Part shown: one piece after another, positions 18,375 to 26,009 of the stretch | Numbering within the stretch: the stretch's first letter is position 1 | How the letters are laid out: each line of letters starts with the position of its first letter | Assembly (NCBI GenBank): GCA_963601915.1 | Contig: CAVCGL010000008.1 | Location: forward strand, 50,272-114,271 | Source: Butyricicoccus_A sp963601915 | GTDB lineage: Bacteria > Bacillota > Clostridia > Oscillospirales > Butyricicoccaceae | Length of the DNA: 64,000 nt | Direction: 5' to 3' | Notes under the pieces: model-generated | The model's database searches: none | Told to the model about the DNA's origin: nothing | What the model saw: only the letters and a program-made list of their open reading frames with translations | Position numbers and translations under genes: made by a program

Positions 18375-19013
18375 TTATTCCTTGCAGATTTTCTCAATCG
18401 CGTCCCCAATCAGTTTTGCCATTTGTTCATGCTCTTCCGCGGTCAGGTGCACAAAATCCCGGCAGCCCTTGGCGGTGACCTGTGAGCCGTCCACAAACAG
18501 ACAGTCGTACTCCTCCGCCAGCTCGCGGAACTGCTTGGCAACCTCCGGCATCATTTCCGCGCTGTGCGCGTCAAACACGCCGTAAAATGTACCGCGGTCA
18601 ATGTCTCCCATGAGCGGCGGCGCAACCAGCAGAATCTGGGGACAACCGCCGGTATACGACCACGCCTCCGTATTTTGTACCTCTTGAATCATGTTTTCCA
18701 TCGCCAGACGAATCGTCACCGGCGTGTGTCCAAACATGATTTTCGCGTCATTCGTGCCCAGCATGATAACCAACAGATCCAGCGGTTCATGCGTTTGCAG
18801 CAGCGCGGGCAGGGTCTCTGTTCCGTTTCGTCCGCTGTCAAACGGATCATCAAAACAAATGGTTCGTCCGGGCAGTCCCGCTTCGATGATGCGGTGCTGC
18901 GGAAAGCGGTTGGCAATGATGCCAGTGAAGCGTTTTTCATACGCCAGTCTGACCTTCGGGTTATCTCCCTGAAAGCCCCAAGTGTTGGAATCGCCATAAA
19001 ATAAGATGTTCAT
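18375..19013 (-). CDS. SGNH/GDSL-type esterase
   Basis: The start is set at 19013 (MNILFYGDSNTWG) because GGAGGAG lies directly upstream. The 212-residue product has the four SGNH blocks: GDS with nucleophile Ser9, the Gly in AGLPGRT, GTND, and the C-terminal Asp/His pair in DFVHLT. This is the arylesterase/acyl-hydrolase branch. No signal peptide is seen, so it probably acts in the cytoplasm. The gene is transcribed alone, between the SLH protein and the amino-acid dehydrogenase operon. Confidence 0.9.
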   Translation of the reverse strand: MNILFYGDSNTWGFQGDNPKVRLAYEKRFTGIIANRFPQHRIIEAGLPGRTICFDDPFDSGRNGTETLPALLQTHEPLDLLVIMLGTNDAKIMFGHTPVTIRLAMENMIQEVQNTEAWSYTGGCPQILLVAPPLMGDIDRGTFYGVFDAHSAEMMPEVAKQFRELAEEYDCLFVDGSQVTAKGCRDFVHLTAEEHEQMAKLIGDAIEKICKE

Positions 19014-19156
19014 ACAGGTCTCCTCCTTTGCTGTTTTTTCGTTCTCTCTTTTGTCTATCGTACCATGTTTGGGCGCGAGATGCAATAGATTTTTGGGTAT
19101 TATAACAGCACTCCATCCGGGTTGGATGGGGTGCTGTGTCTGTTTACCTATTTTTC

Positions 19157-20308
19157 TCACTTGTGCGCGCCGAATCGGTCGTAGCGGAACGCATCAATCG
19201 GCAGGGTAGACGTCTTGCCGTCCAGCAGCAGCTCGGACAGCAGCAGGCCGGTAATCGGGCCGATGCCGAAGCCGTGTCCGGTAAAGCCGCAGGCAATCGC
19301 CAGTCCCTCTACCTCCTTGCAGGTATCAATGACCGGAACCTTGTCCGCACATTCGTCCATCATGCCGCCCCAGGTTCGTACCAGCTTGGTGTGCTTCAGG
19401 CGCGGGAAGAACTCCAAAATCGCGCGGGCGGCTGTCGGAGCGGAAATCGCCTGTGACGGGCTTTGCTCCTCCGAAGCATAGGCGCCGAAATACGGCTCCA
19501 TGCCGGTGTGTCCGCCAAAGACGAACGAGCCGTGCGGCGTCTGATGGCCGTAAAAGTCCGCCATTGCCGCGCCGAGCATCTGCTCGAACATCGGCGGCTC
19601 TGCCTCCGTCACGATGCACTCGAGCAGGGCCTTGTTCATCGGAATATCGACACCGACCGTGTGCAGCAGTGCGCGGCTGCTGTAGCCCGCTGCCACAAGA
19701 ATGGTCTCGCCCTCAAAGACATCGCCGCAGGCGGTCTTGACATAGCGCAGCTTGCCGCGCTCCATCACCAGCTCCACCGCCTGTTCCTTCGTGTAAAAGT
19801 GCACGCCCAGCCGCAGTGCCGCGCGGTAATATGCCAGCGTCGCCTTGAGCGGGTTGGCATGGCCATCGGTCGGACACCACGACGCACAGGTCACTTCCTC
19901 TGACAGATACGGGTTGATCTGGCGCACATCGTCGCCGGACAGCATCCGAACATCCAGTCCCAGCGCCGTACAGCGGTCGCACAGACCCTGCAAAATCTTC
20001 TGGTGCGCTTCGCTCTTGCCCAGACGCAGGTTTCCCTTCTTGGCGTACTCGACATCCATATCCAGCTCTTCCGAGAGCGTCGGCCACATGTGCTCTACCG
20101 CATACATCGCCAGCGGAAGCTCGCGCGGGTCGCGCGCCGACTGACGCACGCCGCCGCCGTTGCGGGAGGAACCGCCGTTTCCGATGATCTCGCTGCCCTC
20201 CAGCACGATGACGGAAGCGCCGCGCTTTGCCAAGTAATACGCGGTCGCGTTGCCGATAATGCCGCTGCCGACAATGACCACCTGTGCCTTATCTGTTACC
20301 GCCATCAT
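19157..20308 (-). CDS. FAD-dependent amino-acid dehydrogenase, catalytic subunit (DadA/HcnC type)
   Basis: The start is set at 20308, which has AAGGAGG 7 nt upstream and overlaps the preceding stop (ATGATGA). The 383-residue product starts with the ADP-binding Rossmann motif VVIVGSGIIG (GxGxxG at 14-19). It continues with the glycine/sarcosine-oxidase-like substrate domain (RNGGGVRQSARD, DGHANPLKATLAYYRAA, CGFTGHGFGIGPITG). It is the last gene of a three-gene set plus a small ferredoxin, matching HcnABC / D-hydroxyproline-dehydrogenase / octopine-oxidase complexes. It would oxidise a secondary or D-amino acid and pass electrons to the FAD/Fe-S partner. Substrate candidates are sarcosine, proline derivatives or D-amino acids; the sequence alone does not decide. 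Confidence 0.9.
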   Translation of the reverse strand: MMAVTDKAQVVIVGSGIIGNATAYYLAKRGASVIVLEGSEIIGNGGSSRNGGGVRQSARDPRELPLAMYAVEHMWPTLSEELDMDVEYAKKGNLRLGKSEAHQKILQGLCDRCTALGLDVRMLSGDDVRQINPYLSEEVTCASWCPTDGHANPLKATLAYYRAALRLGVHFYTKEQAVELVMERGKLRYVKTACGDVFEGETILVAAGYSSRALLHTVGVDIPMNKALLECIVTEAEPPMFEQMLGAAMADFYGHQTPHGSFVFGGHTGMEPYFGAYASEEQSPSQAISAPTAARAILEFFPRLKHTKLVRTWGGMMDECADKVPVIDTCKEVEGLAIACGFTGHGFGIGPITGLLLSELLLDGKTSTLPIDAFRYDRFGAHK

Positions 20309-20628
20309 TCCTTGACCTCCTTTGCATAAACGCTCATTTCCACCGGCCGCGCCGGTGCACGCGATGTCGTCATCGGCAGATCCGACGGACGGACACCCAA
20401 TTCTCTGGCGACAATCGAACGCACCAGACGGGAACACGTCTGTCCCTGACACAGACCCATGCCATTGCGCAGCACGCGCTTGATCTCTGTCAGCGAACGG
20501 AATCCGTCGTGTACCGCCCGTCGAATCTCGCCCTTTGTGATCTCCTCACAGCGGCATACAATCATATCATCATCCGGCATCGGTACAAAGGGACCGATGT
20601 CTTCGGAACGATTCATCAGCTTATCCAT
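20305..20628 (-). CDS. BFD-like [2Fe-2S] subunit of the dehydrogenase
   Basis: This 107-residue protein has the BFD-like [2Fe-2S] pattern: Cys25-x-Cys27 in VCRCEE and Cys60-x4-Cys65 in GLCQGQTC. In many HcnB homologues this domain is fused to the C-terminus of the pyridine-nucleotide-like FAD subunit. Here it is a separate gene that abuts that subunit, starting right after its stop. It overlaps the next gene by 4 bp. It should relay electrons between the two flavoproteins. Confidence 0.9.
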   Translation of the reverse strand: MDKLMNRSEDIGPFVPMPDDDMIVCRCEEITKGEIRRAVHDGFRSLTEIKRVLRNGMGLCQGQTCSRLVRSIVARELGVRPSDLPMTTSRAPARPVEMSVYAKEVKE

Positions 20629-22218
20629 TTACTTGTCCCCTCCATTCGGTCGAAATGCGCGCGCCTTCATCGAAAATTCCTTCGGTACGGCAATTGTCAG
20701 CAGCGCCGTGCCGTCGGTCGCCGGACTCTTGCGCAGGGAAATGACTTCCGCCTCGCAGACCGGCTTGCCGGAACGATCCATCGCCGTGCCGGTCTGTCCT
20801 TTTTCCGGATACGGCAAAAATTCATAGGCGAGCGTCACGGTTGACCGCTCCTCCTCAAAATCATCGTTGACGAGGAAAATCGCCTGACCCGAGCAGCTGG
20901 CGACACACATGCCGCAGCCCGTACATGTTCTCTCGCGGTCTACCACCGGAATGTTGGTAATCTGCTTGCCGACCAGAATACAGCCAAACTTGCAGGCGTC
21001 CTGACACGGGTTGCACGGGATGTTCTGGGTGCACTCGATGACCGGATGCACGCCGTGCACCGAAGTGCTCGCCGCCGGAAATGCCTTCAGCTCCTCTTCC
21101 TCTACATAGCCCTTTGCCAGCAGATTCTTGGACAGCGCATAGCCCTCCTCGGTCTCGGTCAGATCGGTTCTGCCGCGGTTTTCCTTGGCGAACATGCCCT
21201 GCCGCAGCTGGGACAGCGAATCGCGCGCCGCCTGTGCCTGCTGCTTAAAGTCGTCCTCCGGCAGGTATCCAGCGCGGTGCGCCGCCGCCAGACCGGCAAT
21301 GCGTCCGCCGATCATCGCGGACGATGCCTCCTCAATGCCCGCCACGTCACCGGCGGCGAACAGGCCCGGAATCGTCGTCTCGCCGTATTCGCTGGTCTTT
21401 GGAACCAGACCGCCCGGCGTGTCCTCAATCTCACAGCCCGACATGCGGAGCACCTGACTCATCGGAGACAGACCGACCGCCAGACAGATCGTGTCAATAT
21501 CCAGATGCTTTTCGGTGCCCGGAATCGGCTGGAACTTGCTGTCTACCTCTGCAATGACGGCGCCCTCTACCTGATTTTCTCCCTCGGCACGGACAATCGT
21601 GTGCCGCAGATAAAACGGAACGCCATAGCGGGCAACCTTTGCGGCGTGCACGCCGTAGCCGCCGACACGCGGCGCAGCGTCAATCAGTGCCACAACCTCG
21701 CAGCCTGCCTGCAGCAGCTGATAGGAGACCACCAGTCCGACGTTGCCGGAGCCAACCATGAGAATTTTCTGACCCGGCTGCACGCCGTGCAGGTTCATCA
21801 TGGTCTGCGCCGCACCGGCGCCGATGACGCCCGGCTTGGTCCAGCCGTCAAACAAAATCATATTTTCCGCCGCGCCGGTCGCCACAATGATGTTGTCGCC
21901 AGAGTACTGCTCAATGTGATCGGCATAACGCACGGTCACGCGCTTTTCCGGGAAAATACCCAGCACGGTTGCGTTGAGACATACGGTGACGCCGACCTCT
22001 TCCGCCTCTTTCAGCAGCATCTGGCCGATGCGGAAGCCGCGGATCTTTGCCTTGTGCTCCTTCGAGCCAAAGAACTTGTGAATCTGCTTGAACAGCTGTC
22101 CGCCCGGACGCGCGTTCTCGTCAAAGACAATGACATGCATACCCGCTTTTGCGCCTTCAATCGCGGCGGAAAGACCCGCTGGGCCCGCGCCAATGACAAT
22201 CAATTCATACCGTTTCAT
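20629..22218 (-). CDS. FAD/NAD(P)-type dehydrogenase subunit with a C-terminal 2[4Fe-4S] ferredoxin region (HcnB type)
   Basis: This 529-residue protein has an N-terminal FAD motif IVIGAGPAGLSAA, a second nucleotide motif LMVGSGNVGLVVSYQL near residue 150-165, and GLFAAGDVAGIEEA for FAD. Residues about 395-445 add Cys-rich CNPCQDACKFGC and CTGCGMCVASC, that is, two ferredoxin-type clusters. Standard HcnB proteins instead carry the BFD domain there, which here is a separate gene. The swap suggests that electrons leave to a low-potential carrier or quinone-free acceptor, as expected in an anaerobe. The gene directly follows the small [2Fe-2S] subunit. Confidence 0.9.
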   Translation of the reverse strand: MKRYELIVIGAGPAGLSAAIEGAKAGMHVIVFDENARPGGQLFKQIHKFFGSKEHKAKIRGFRIGQMLLKEAEEVGVTVCLNATVLGIFPEKRVTVRYADHIEQYSGDNIIVATGAAENMILFDGWTKPGVIGAGAAQTMMNLHGVQPGQKILMVGSGNVGLVVSYQLLQAGCEVVALIDAAPRVGGYGVHAAKVARYGVPFYLRHTIVRAEGENQVEGAVIAEVDSKFQPIPGTEKHLDIDTICLAVGLSPMSQVLRMSGCEIEDTPGGLVPKTSEYGETTIPGLFAAGDVAGIEEASSAMIGGRIAGLAAAHRAGYLPEDDFKQQAQAARDSLSQLRQGMFAKENRGRTDLTETEEGYALSKNLLAKGYVEEEELKAFPAASTSVHGVHPVIECTQNIPCNPCQDACKFGCILVGKQITNIPVVDRERTCTGCGMCVASCSGQAIFLVNDDFEEERSTVTLAYEFLPYPEKGQTGTAMDRSGKPVCEAEVISLRKSPATDGTALLTIAVPKEFSMKARAFRPNGGDK

Positions 22219-22533
22219 TTACGCATCCTCCTTTGGCCCCACGCCATACTGTGTCTGCACCTTCATGCCCGCCTTGAGCGGCGTGATGCACGTGCGGATG
22301 TTCGGCACGCCGTCGACTACCATGACGCAGTCGGTACAGCGTCCGATGGCGCAAAACACGCCGCGCGCCTCGCCGGTCTTTCTCGTGTGGCGGTGCTGCA
22401 AAATGCCCTGCGCGCGCAGCGCGGCGGCAATCGGCTCGCCCTCATATCCTGTCAGGGTCTTCCCATCCAATGTAAATTCTACCAGAGGACCTTTGTCATA
22501 GGTGCCCAAAATCGGGTGTTCTTGGATACGCAT
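22219..22533 (-). CDS. [2Fe-2S] plant-type ferredoxin subunit (HcnA type)
   Basis: This 104-residue protein has Cys61, Cys66, Cys69 and Cys82 in GVFCAIGRCTDCVM ... RTC, the C-x4-C-x2-C-x12-C spacing of plant-type [2Fe-2S] domains, as in HcnA and the alpha-subunit N-terminus of heterotetrameric sarcosine oxidase. It is the first gene of the operon. Its start has GGAG close by, and the stop abuts the FAD subunit. A terminator-like hairpin lies between the promoter and this start. Confidence 0.9.
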   Translation of the reverse strand: MRIQEHPILGTYDKGPLVEFTLDGKTLTGYEGEPIAAALRAQGILQHRHTRKTGEARGVFCAIGRCTDCVMVVDGVPNIRTCITPLKAGMKVQTQYGVGPKEDA

Positions 22534-22574
22534 GATCGTTCACTCCTAAACCGTAATATTTCTTAGAAAACAAA

Positions 22575-22626
22575 AAAAGAGGCTTACCGAGGAGATTGTC
22601 TCTCGGTAAGACCTCTTTGTCTTGAC
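22575..22626 (-). promoter_or_regulatory. Leader hairpin / possible attenuator before the dehydrogenase operon
   Basis: On the minus strand a long stem (complement of 22576-22591 with 22602-22618, core CTTACCGAG/CTCGGTAAG) ends in seven Ts. It lies after the candidate promoter and before the first gene. The short alternative stem AAGAC/GTCTT (22608-22612 with 22619-22623) with a 6-nt loop uses the same 5' arm, so the two exclude each other. The long stem also serves as terminator for the regulator gene. Confidence 0.55.
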
Positions 22627-22632
22627 ACGTCT

Positions 22633-22712
22633 ATCTTACGACATTGTCCTTTTTCCGTCAATGCGCGGCATGGACAAAAGTTCTTGTCTATTTTTCGTCC
22701 ATTTTGTCCATG
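22633..22712 (-). promoter_or_regulatory. Promoter and operator of the dehydrogenase operon
   Basis: TTGACG (complement of 22656-22661), 17 bp and TAAGAT (22633-22638) form a sigma-A promoter on the minus strand. Upstream lies an 11-bp inverted repeat, CATGGACAAAA (22669-22679) and TTTTGTCCATG (22702-22712). The element at 22686-22707 is 21/22 identical, in the same orientation to transcription, to one before the ornithine-cyclodeaminase-like gene. Confidence 0.6.
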
Positions 22713-22720
22713 TGTGTCAA

Positions 22721-24190
22721 TCATTTCGGTTCAATTGTCAATAATGCGTCTATTCTGCGCCGACACCACGCCTCCGCATGGCACGCCGGAGAGATTTGCT
22801 CCCACAGAGAGTCCGCGTACTGGTAAAAACCGCTGATGACGGACATCTCCTCCGAATACATGCGGCGCGTGTACTGCCCCGCATCCCACGCCGCCGCCAT
22901 GCTGTCATCCTGCACGAGCATGTTGCACGGCGGCGAGGTGTGCACCTCCAGCCGCGAAAACGGATAGATCGTCAGCGAATAGTGCGGCGCGCGCAGATGC
23001 TCGCGCAAAAAGCGCAGCTGCTGCTTGAGCTGTTCCCGCGTCACGCGGATTTCCCGTCCGACAACGGCGGACAAATCATCGTCAACGATATATTCCTGTT
23101 CTAGTGCGTCCTCAATCGCGTCCAGATTGTACAGCTGGCGGCTCTCGCAGCGGGTGCGCGTCGCGGTGCTCTGCTGCCCTGCCGCCATGCACTCGGCATA
23201 CTGCTCCCCGCTCACCTGATTGTCGCGCAGAATTTCGTCCAGCAGCTCCGGCGGCATGTTGCGAAACGTCGGCAGCTGGTTAATCATATATAATAGGTGC
23301 GAGCTGCGCATCCGCTGGCCAATCTGCTGCAAAAACGGAATCAGCCGCCGCGTCTCCATGACCTCAATCATGGGACGGCTGTCCGCCACCAGCGCGTCCG
23401 CCATGTCCTCATATAGCCGAACATATTCCGGATCATAGGAAAATGTCGATACTATCTGGTTCGGGTGGGTCGATGTGCTAGACATGAGCAGAGCCGCCCT
23501 GCCGCGAATGAGCAACATGTTCTGCCGCAGCGGCAGCGGCTTGGGATTGCGGTAAAAATACGTCCGCACATGGGGCTGCAAATAAATCGGCATCCACTGA
23601 AACATCAGTTCCCGCGGGCGATAGGTGTCCGTGAGCTGGTCGAGAATAACCATTGCGTGCTGCGGATTTTCCAGCGCGCGCCGGTTTTCCCGCACGCATT
23701 CCTCTACCAGATGGCGCGGGCATGTGCTCCAGTCAATCGCGCCGAAATCCAGCATAATCATTTCCTGCGGTCCCGACAGATCGCGCAGCAGGCGAAACAT
23801 TGTGTTCTGCGCCTCCATCATCTTCTCTATGCCGATCAGAAGCTCTGTCGGCGCGGAAATGCCGCGCCGCTCCGGTGTCGCCTGTACGTCCGGCTGCTCG
23901 GTCAGCGTCAGCCACAGCCGCAGCGCATCTATGCGCTGGTCGCGGCTGTCCAGCGGCAGCGACGGCTGCCACTCGTGCAGCATGTGCGTCAGCACGCCGG
24001 TCTTGCGCTCCACGTCGCTGTCCATCGCCCAGTCGGCGATGCGCTGCGCGTATACCGAATCATACCGTAAGATACGCTTGCCCTTTCTCCATTTGCTCAT
24101 CGTCGAGGTGTCAATCCCAATGCGCTCGGACAGCTCCTTGCCGGAGGTGTCCAGCGTCCGAATCAGCCAGCTCAGCCGTTCTCCTGTCAT
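22721..24190 (-). CDS. Large HTH (XRE-like) transcriptional regulator
   Basis: The start is taken at 24190 (MTGERLSW) with GAAGGG 7 nt upstream. The 489-residue product has an N-terminal lambda-repressor-like helix-turn-helix (about 8-55, GKELSERIGIDTSTMSKWRKGKR). A long, mostly helical region of unknown family follows, with several Arg-rich segments. It stands between two operons transcribed away from it that share a 22-bp operator-like element, so it is the obvious candidate regulator. The large C-terminal part presumably senses a metabolite; I cannot name it. Confidence 0.8.
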   Translation of the reverse strand: MTGERLSWLIRTLDTSGKELSERIGIDTSTMSKWRKGKRILRYDSVYAQRIADWAMDSDVERKTGVLTHMLHEWQPSLPLDSRDQRIDALRLWLTLTEQPDVQATPERRGISAPTELLIGIEKMMEAQNTMFRLLRDLSGPQEMIMLDFGAIDWSTCPRHLVEECVRENRRALENPQHAMVILDQLTDTYRPRELMFQWMPIYLQPHVRTYFYRNPKPLPLRQNMLLIRGRAALLMSSTSTHPNQIVSTFSYDPEYVRLYEDMADALVADSRPMIEVMETRRLIPFLQQIGQRMRSSHLLYMINQLPTFRNMPPELLDEILRDNQVSGEQYAECMAAGQQSTATRTRCESRQLYNLDAIEDALEQEYIVDDDLSAVVGREIRVTREQLKQQLRFLREHLRAPHYSLTIYPFSRLEVHTSPPCNMLVQDDSMAAAWDAGQYTRRMYSEEMSVISGFYQYADSLWEQISPACHAEAWCRRRIDALLTIEPK

Positions 24191-24225
24191 AGTTTTCCCT
24201 TCTTTCCGTGTCATATTCTGTTTCC

Positions 24226-24254
24226 AGTATAGAGCCGCCGCTCCCGTTTGTCAA
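24226..24254 (-). promoter_or_regulatory. Promoter of the HTH regulator
   Basis: On the minus strand TTGACA (complement of 24249-24254), 17 bp and TATACT (24226-24231) form a near-consensus promoter. Confidence 0.75.
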
Positions 24255-24303
24255 TAATGTGCCAATTTTTGTCATACAAATGGGTTATGCTTTGCGTCTG
24301 CGC

Positions 24304-24378
24304 ACAAAATTGACGAAAAATAGACATTTCATTTTTTACAACATGCAAAATGACAAACGCGGGCATCTCTGCTACAAT
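24304..24378 (+). promoter_or_regulatory. Operator-like element and promoter of the OCD-PII-permease operon
   Basis: 24304-24325 reads ACAAAAT, T, GACGAAAAATAGAC, differing by one base from the element upstream of the dehydrogenase operon. A promoter follows: ATGACA (24350-24355), 17 bp and TACAAT (24373-24378). Confidence 0.6.
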
Positions 24379-24405
24379 AGAGGCAACTTAGAAAACAAAG
24401 CACGA

Positions 24406-24452
24406 ACAACAAAGGTGTTGTGTACCGAATGGGTACGCAGCGCCTTTTTCTT
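24406..24452 (+). promoter_or_regulatory. Leader terminator / possible attenuator before the OCD gene
   Basis: A 15-bp stem with three G-U pairs (24412-24426 with 24432-24446) is followed by TTTTTC and more Ts, 26 nt before the start codon and after the promoter. ACAACA (24406-24411) can instead pair with TGTTGT (24416-24421), removing the 5' arm of the terminator. Confidence 0.6.
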
Positions 24453-24477
24453 TTTTTCTGGAAAGGATGGATTTACC

Positions 24478-25620
24478 ATGAACGAACCAAAAGTAGATTT
24501 TCTGTATTTGAGCGAACCGGATATGATTCAGGCAGGCGTGCGCGACATGAAGGGCTGTGTCGATGCGATTGAAGAAATGTTCCGTCTGATGAAGGTCGGT
24601 GACTACCGCATGGGCGGTGCCAACGGCAACTCCCACGGCTGTATGGTCAGCTTCCCGGAGCACTCCCCGTTCCCGAACATGCCGACCGACGGCCCGGATC
24701 GCCGCTTCATGGCGATGCCGGCATATCTCGGCGGCAAGTTCGATATGGCAGGTGTCAAGTGGTACGGCTCCAACGTCGGAAACCGCAAAAAGGGTCTGCC
24801 GCGTTCCATCCTGATGCTGACACTCAACGACAAGGACACCGGCGCACCGGTTGCCTATATGTCCGCCAATATTTTGAGCGCGTATCGCACCGGCGCGGTG
24901 CCGGGTGTCGGCTTCAAGCACTTCGCCCGCGAGGACGCCAAGGTTGTCGGTATCATCGGCCCGGGCGTCATGAGCAAGACCGCCTTTGCCGCCGCGATGG
25001 CTGTCCGTCCAGGCATTGACACACTGAAAATCAAGGGTTCTTCCCTAAAATCCCCGTCGGCACAGAAATTTGCGGATTTTGTCCGCGAGCGCTTCCCGCA
25101 GGTGACCAATATCTCGATTGTGGAAACCGAGGAGGAAGCCGTGCGCGATGCGGATATTGTGGAAATCGCAACCTCTTCCCCAACCGGTGATATTTCCACC
25201 TATCCGTACATTGCGGAGGAATGGATCAAGCCGGGTGCCATCATCGCCTGCCCTGCCGCCGCGCGCTTTGATGATGATTTTCTCATCAACCGCGCCCGCA
25301 TCGTCACCGACAACATCAAGCTGTACGAGGCATGGGCTTCGGAAATGCCGTATCCGGCGTATGAGACCGTCCCGATTCCGGCCGTTCACGCCATGGATCT
25401 CATTCACGACGGCAAGCTGACGCGCGATGATATCGACGATCTGGGCGACGTGCTCGTCGGCAGCATCCCGACACACCGCAAGAAGGACGAGATTATCATC
25501 TATTCCGTCGGCGGTATGCCGACTGAGGATGTCGCATGGGGCACGGTTGTCTACCGCAATGCACTCAAGAAGGGCATCGGCACCAAGCTGAACCTGTGGG
25601 ATCATCCGGCACTCGCCTGA
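24478..25620 (+). CDS. Ornithine cyclodeaminase / mu-crystallin family protein
   Basis: The start is set at the ATG at 24478 after GGAAAGGATGG. The 380-residue product belongs to the OCD/mu-crystallin family, with MPAYLGG ... GVKWYGSN, GAPVAYMSANILSAYRTGA and the NAD-binding VVGIIGPGVMSKTAF. Family members are ornithine cyclodeaminases, alanine dehydrogenases or ketimine (pyrroline/piperideine-2-carboxylate) reductases. It is followed by PII and an amino-acid permease, and lies divergent from a DadA/HcnC-type amino-acid dehydrogenase operon with shared control signals. A ketimine or imine product of that dehydrogenase is therefore a plausible substrate. The precise reaction is open. Confidence 0.85.
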   Translation: MNEPKVDFLYLSEPDMIQAGVRDMKGCVDAIEEMFRLMKVGDYRMGGANGNSHGCMVSFPEHSPFPNMPTDGPDRRFMAMPAYLGGKFDMAGVKWYGSNVGNRKKGLPRSILMLTLNDKDTGAPVAYMSANILSAYRTGAVPGVGFKHFAREDAKVVGIIGPGVMSKTAFAAAMAVRPGIDTLKIKGSSLKSPSAQKFADFVRERFPQVTNISIVETEEEAVRDADIVEIATSSPTGDISTYPYIAEEWIKPGAIIACPAAARFDDDFLINRARIVTDNIKLYEAWASEMPYPAYETVPIPAVHAMDLIHDGKLTRDDIDDLGDVLVGSIPTHRKKDEIIIYSVGGMPTEDVAWGTVVYRNALKKGIGTKLNLWDHPALA

Positions 25621-25638
25621 CCGAAAGGAGCTTCGACT

Positions 25639-25986
25639 ATGACTATTTCCCGCGTAGAAATCGTGACATCCATGTCCAAATTGGAGGATTTGCGCATTGA
25701 GCTGAGCAAGGTCGGCGTCACCGGCATGACCGTATTGCAGGCGCTGGGCTGCGGCGTGCAGAAGGGTGCCATGGAATTTGCCACCAAAGAAAATAAAATC
25801 ATGGAGCTGCTGCCCAAGCAAATGATTATTTTGTATGTCCCAGCAGAAAAGGTTCCCAAAATTGAGGACGTTGTCAAGAAATGTCTGTACACCGGTCATA
25901 TCGGAGACGGAAAGATTTTTGTCTCCGATGTCACCGACGTCATCCGTGTCCGCACCGGCGAGGATGGCGCGGACGCCCTCACCTGA
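25639..25986 (+). CDS. PII family nitrogen regulatory protein
   Basis: This 115-residue protein follows the OCD gene after 18 bp with AAAGGAG upstream. It has the PII fold landmarks: VTGMTVLQALGCGVQKG leading to the T-loop, LLPKQMIILYVP, and the C-terminal GDGKIFVSDVTDVIRVRTGE nucleotide-binding segment. The T-loop (AMEFATKENKIMEL) lacks the Tyr that is uridylylated in enterobacterial GlnB and the RGAEY motif. It probably works without covalent modification, reading ATP/ADP and 2-oxoglutarate. The neighbouring permease is a likely partner. Confidence 0.9.
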   Translation: MTISRVEIVTSMSKLEDLRIELSKVGVTGMTVLQALGCGVQKGAMEFATKENKIMELLPKQMIILYVPAEKVPKIEDVVKKCLYTGHIGDGKIFVSDVTDVIRVRTGEDGADALT

Positions 25987-26009
25987 TTCTCGGAAGGAAC
26001 GAATGCGTT

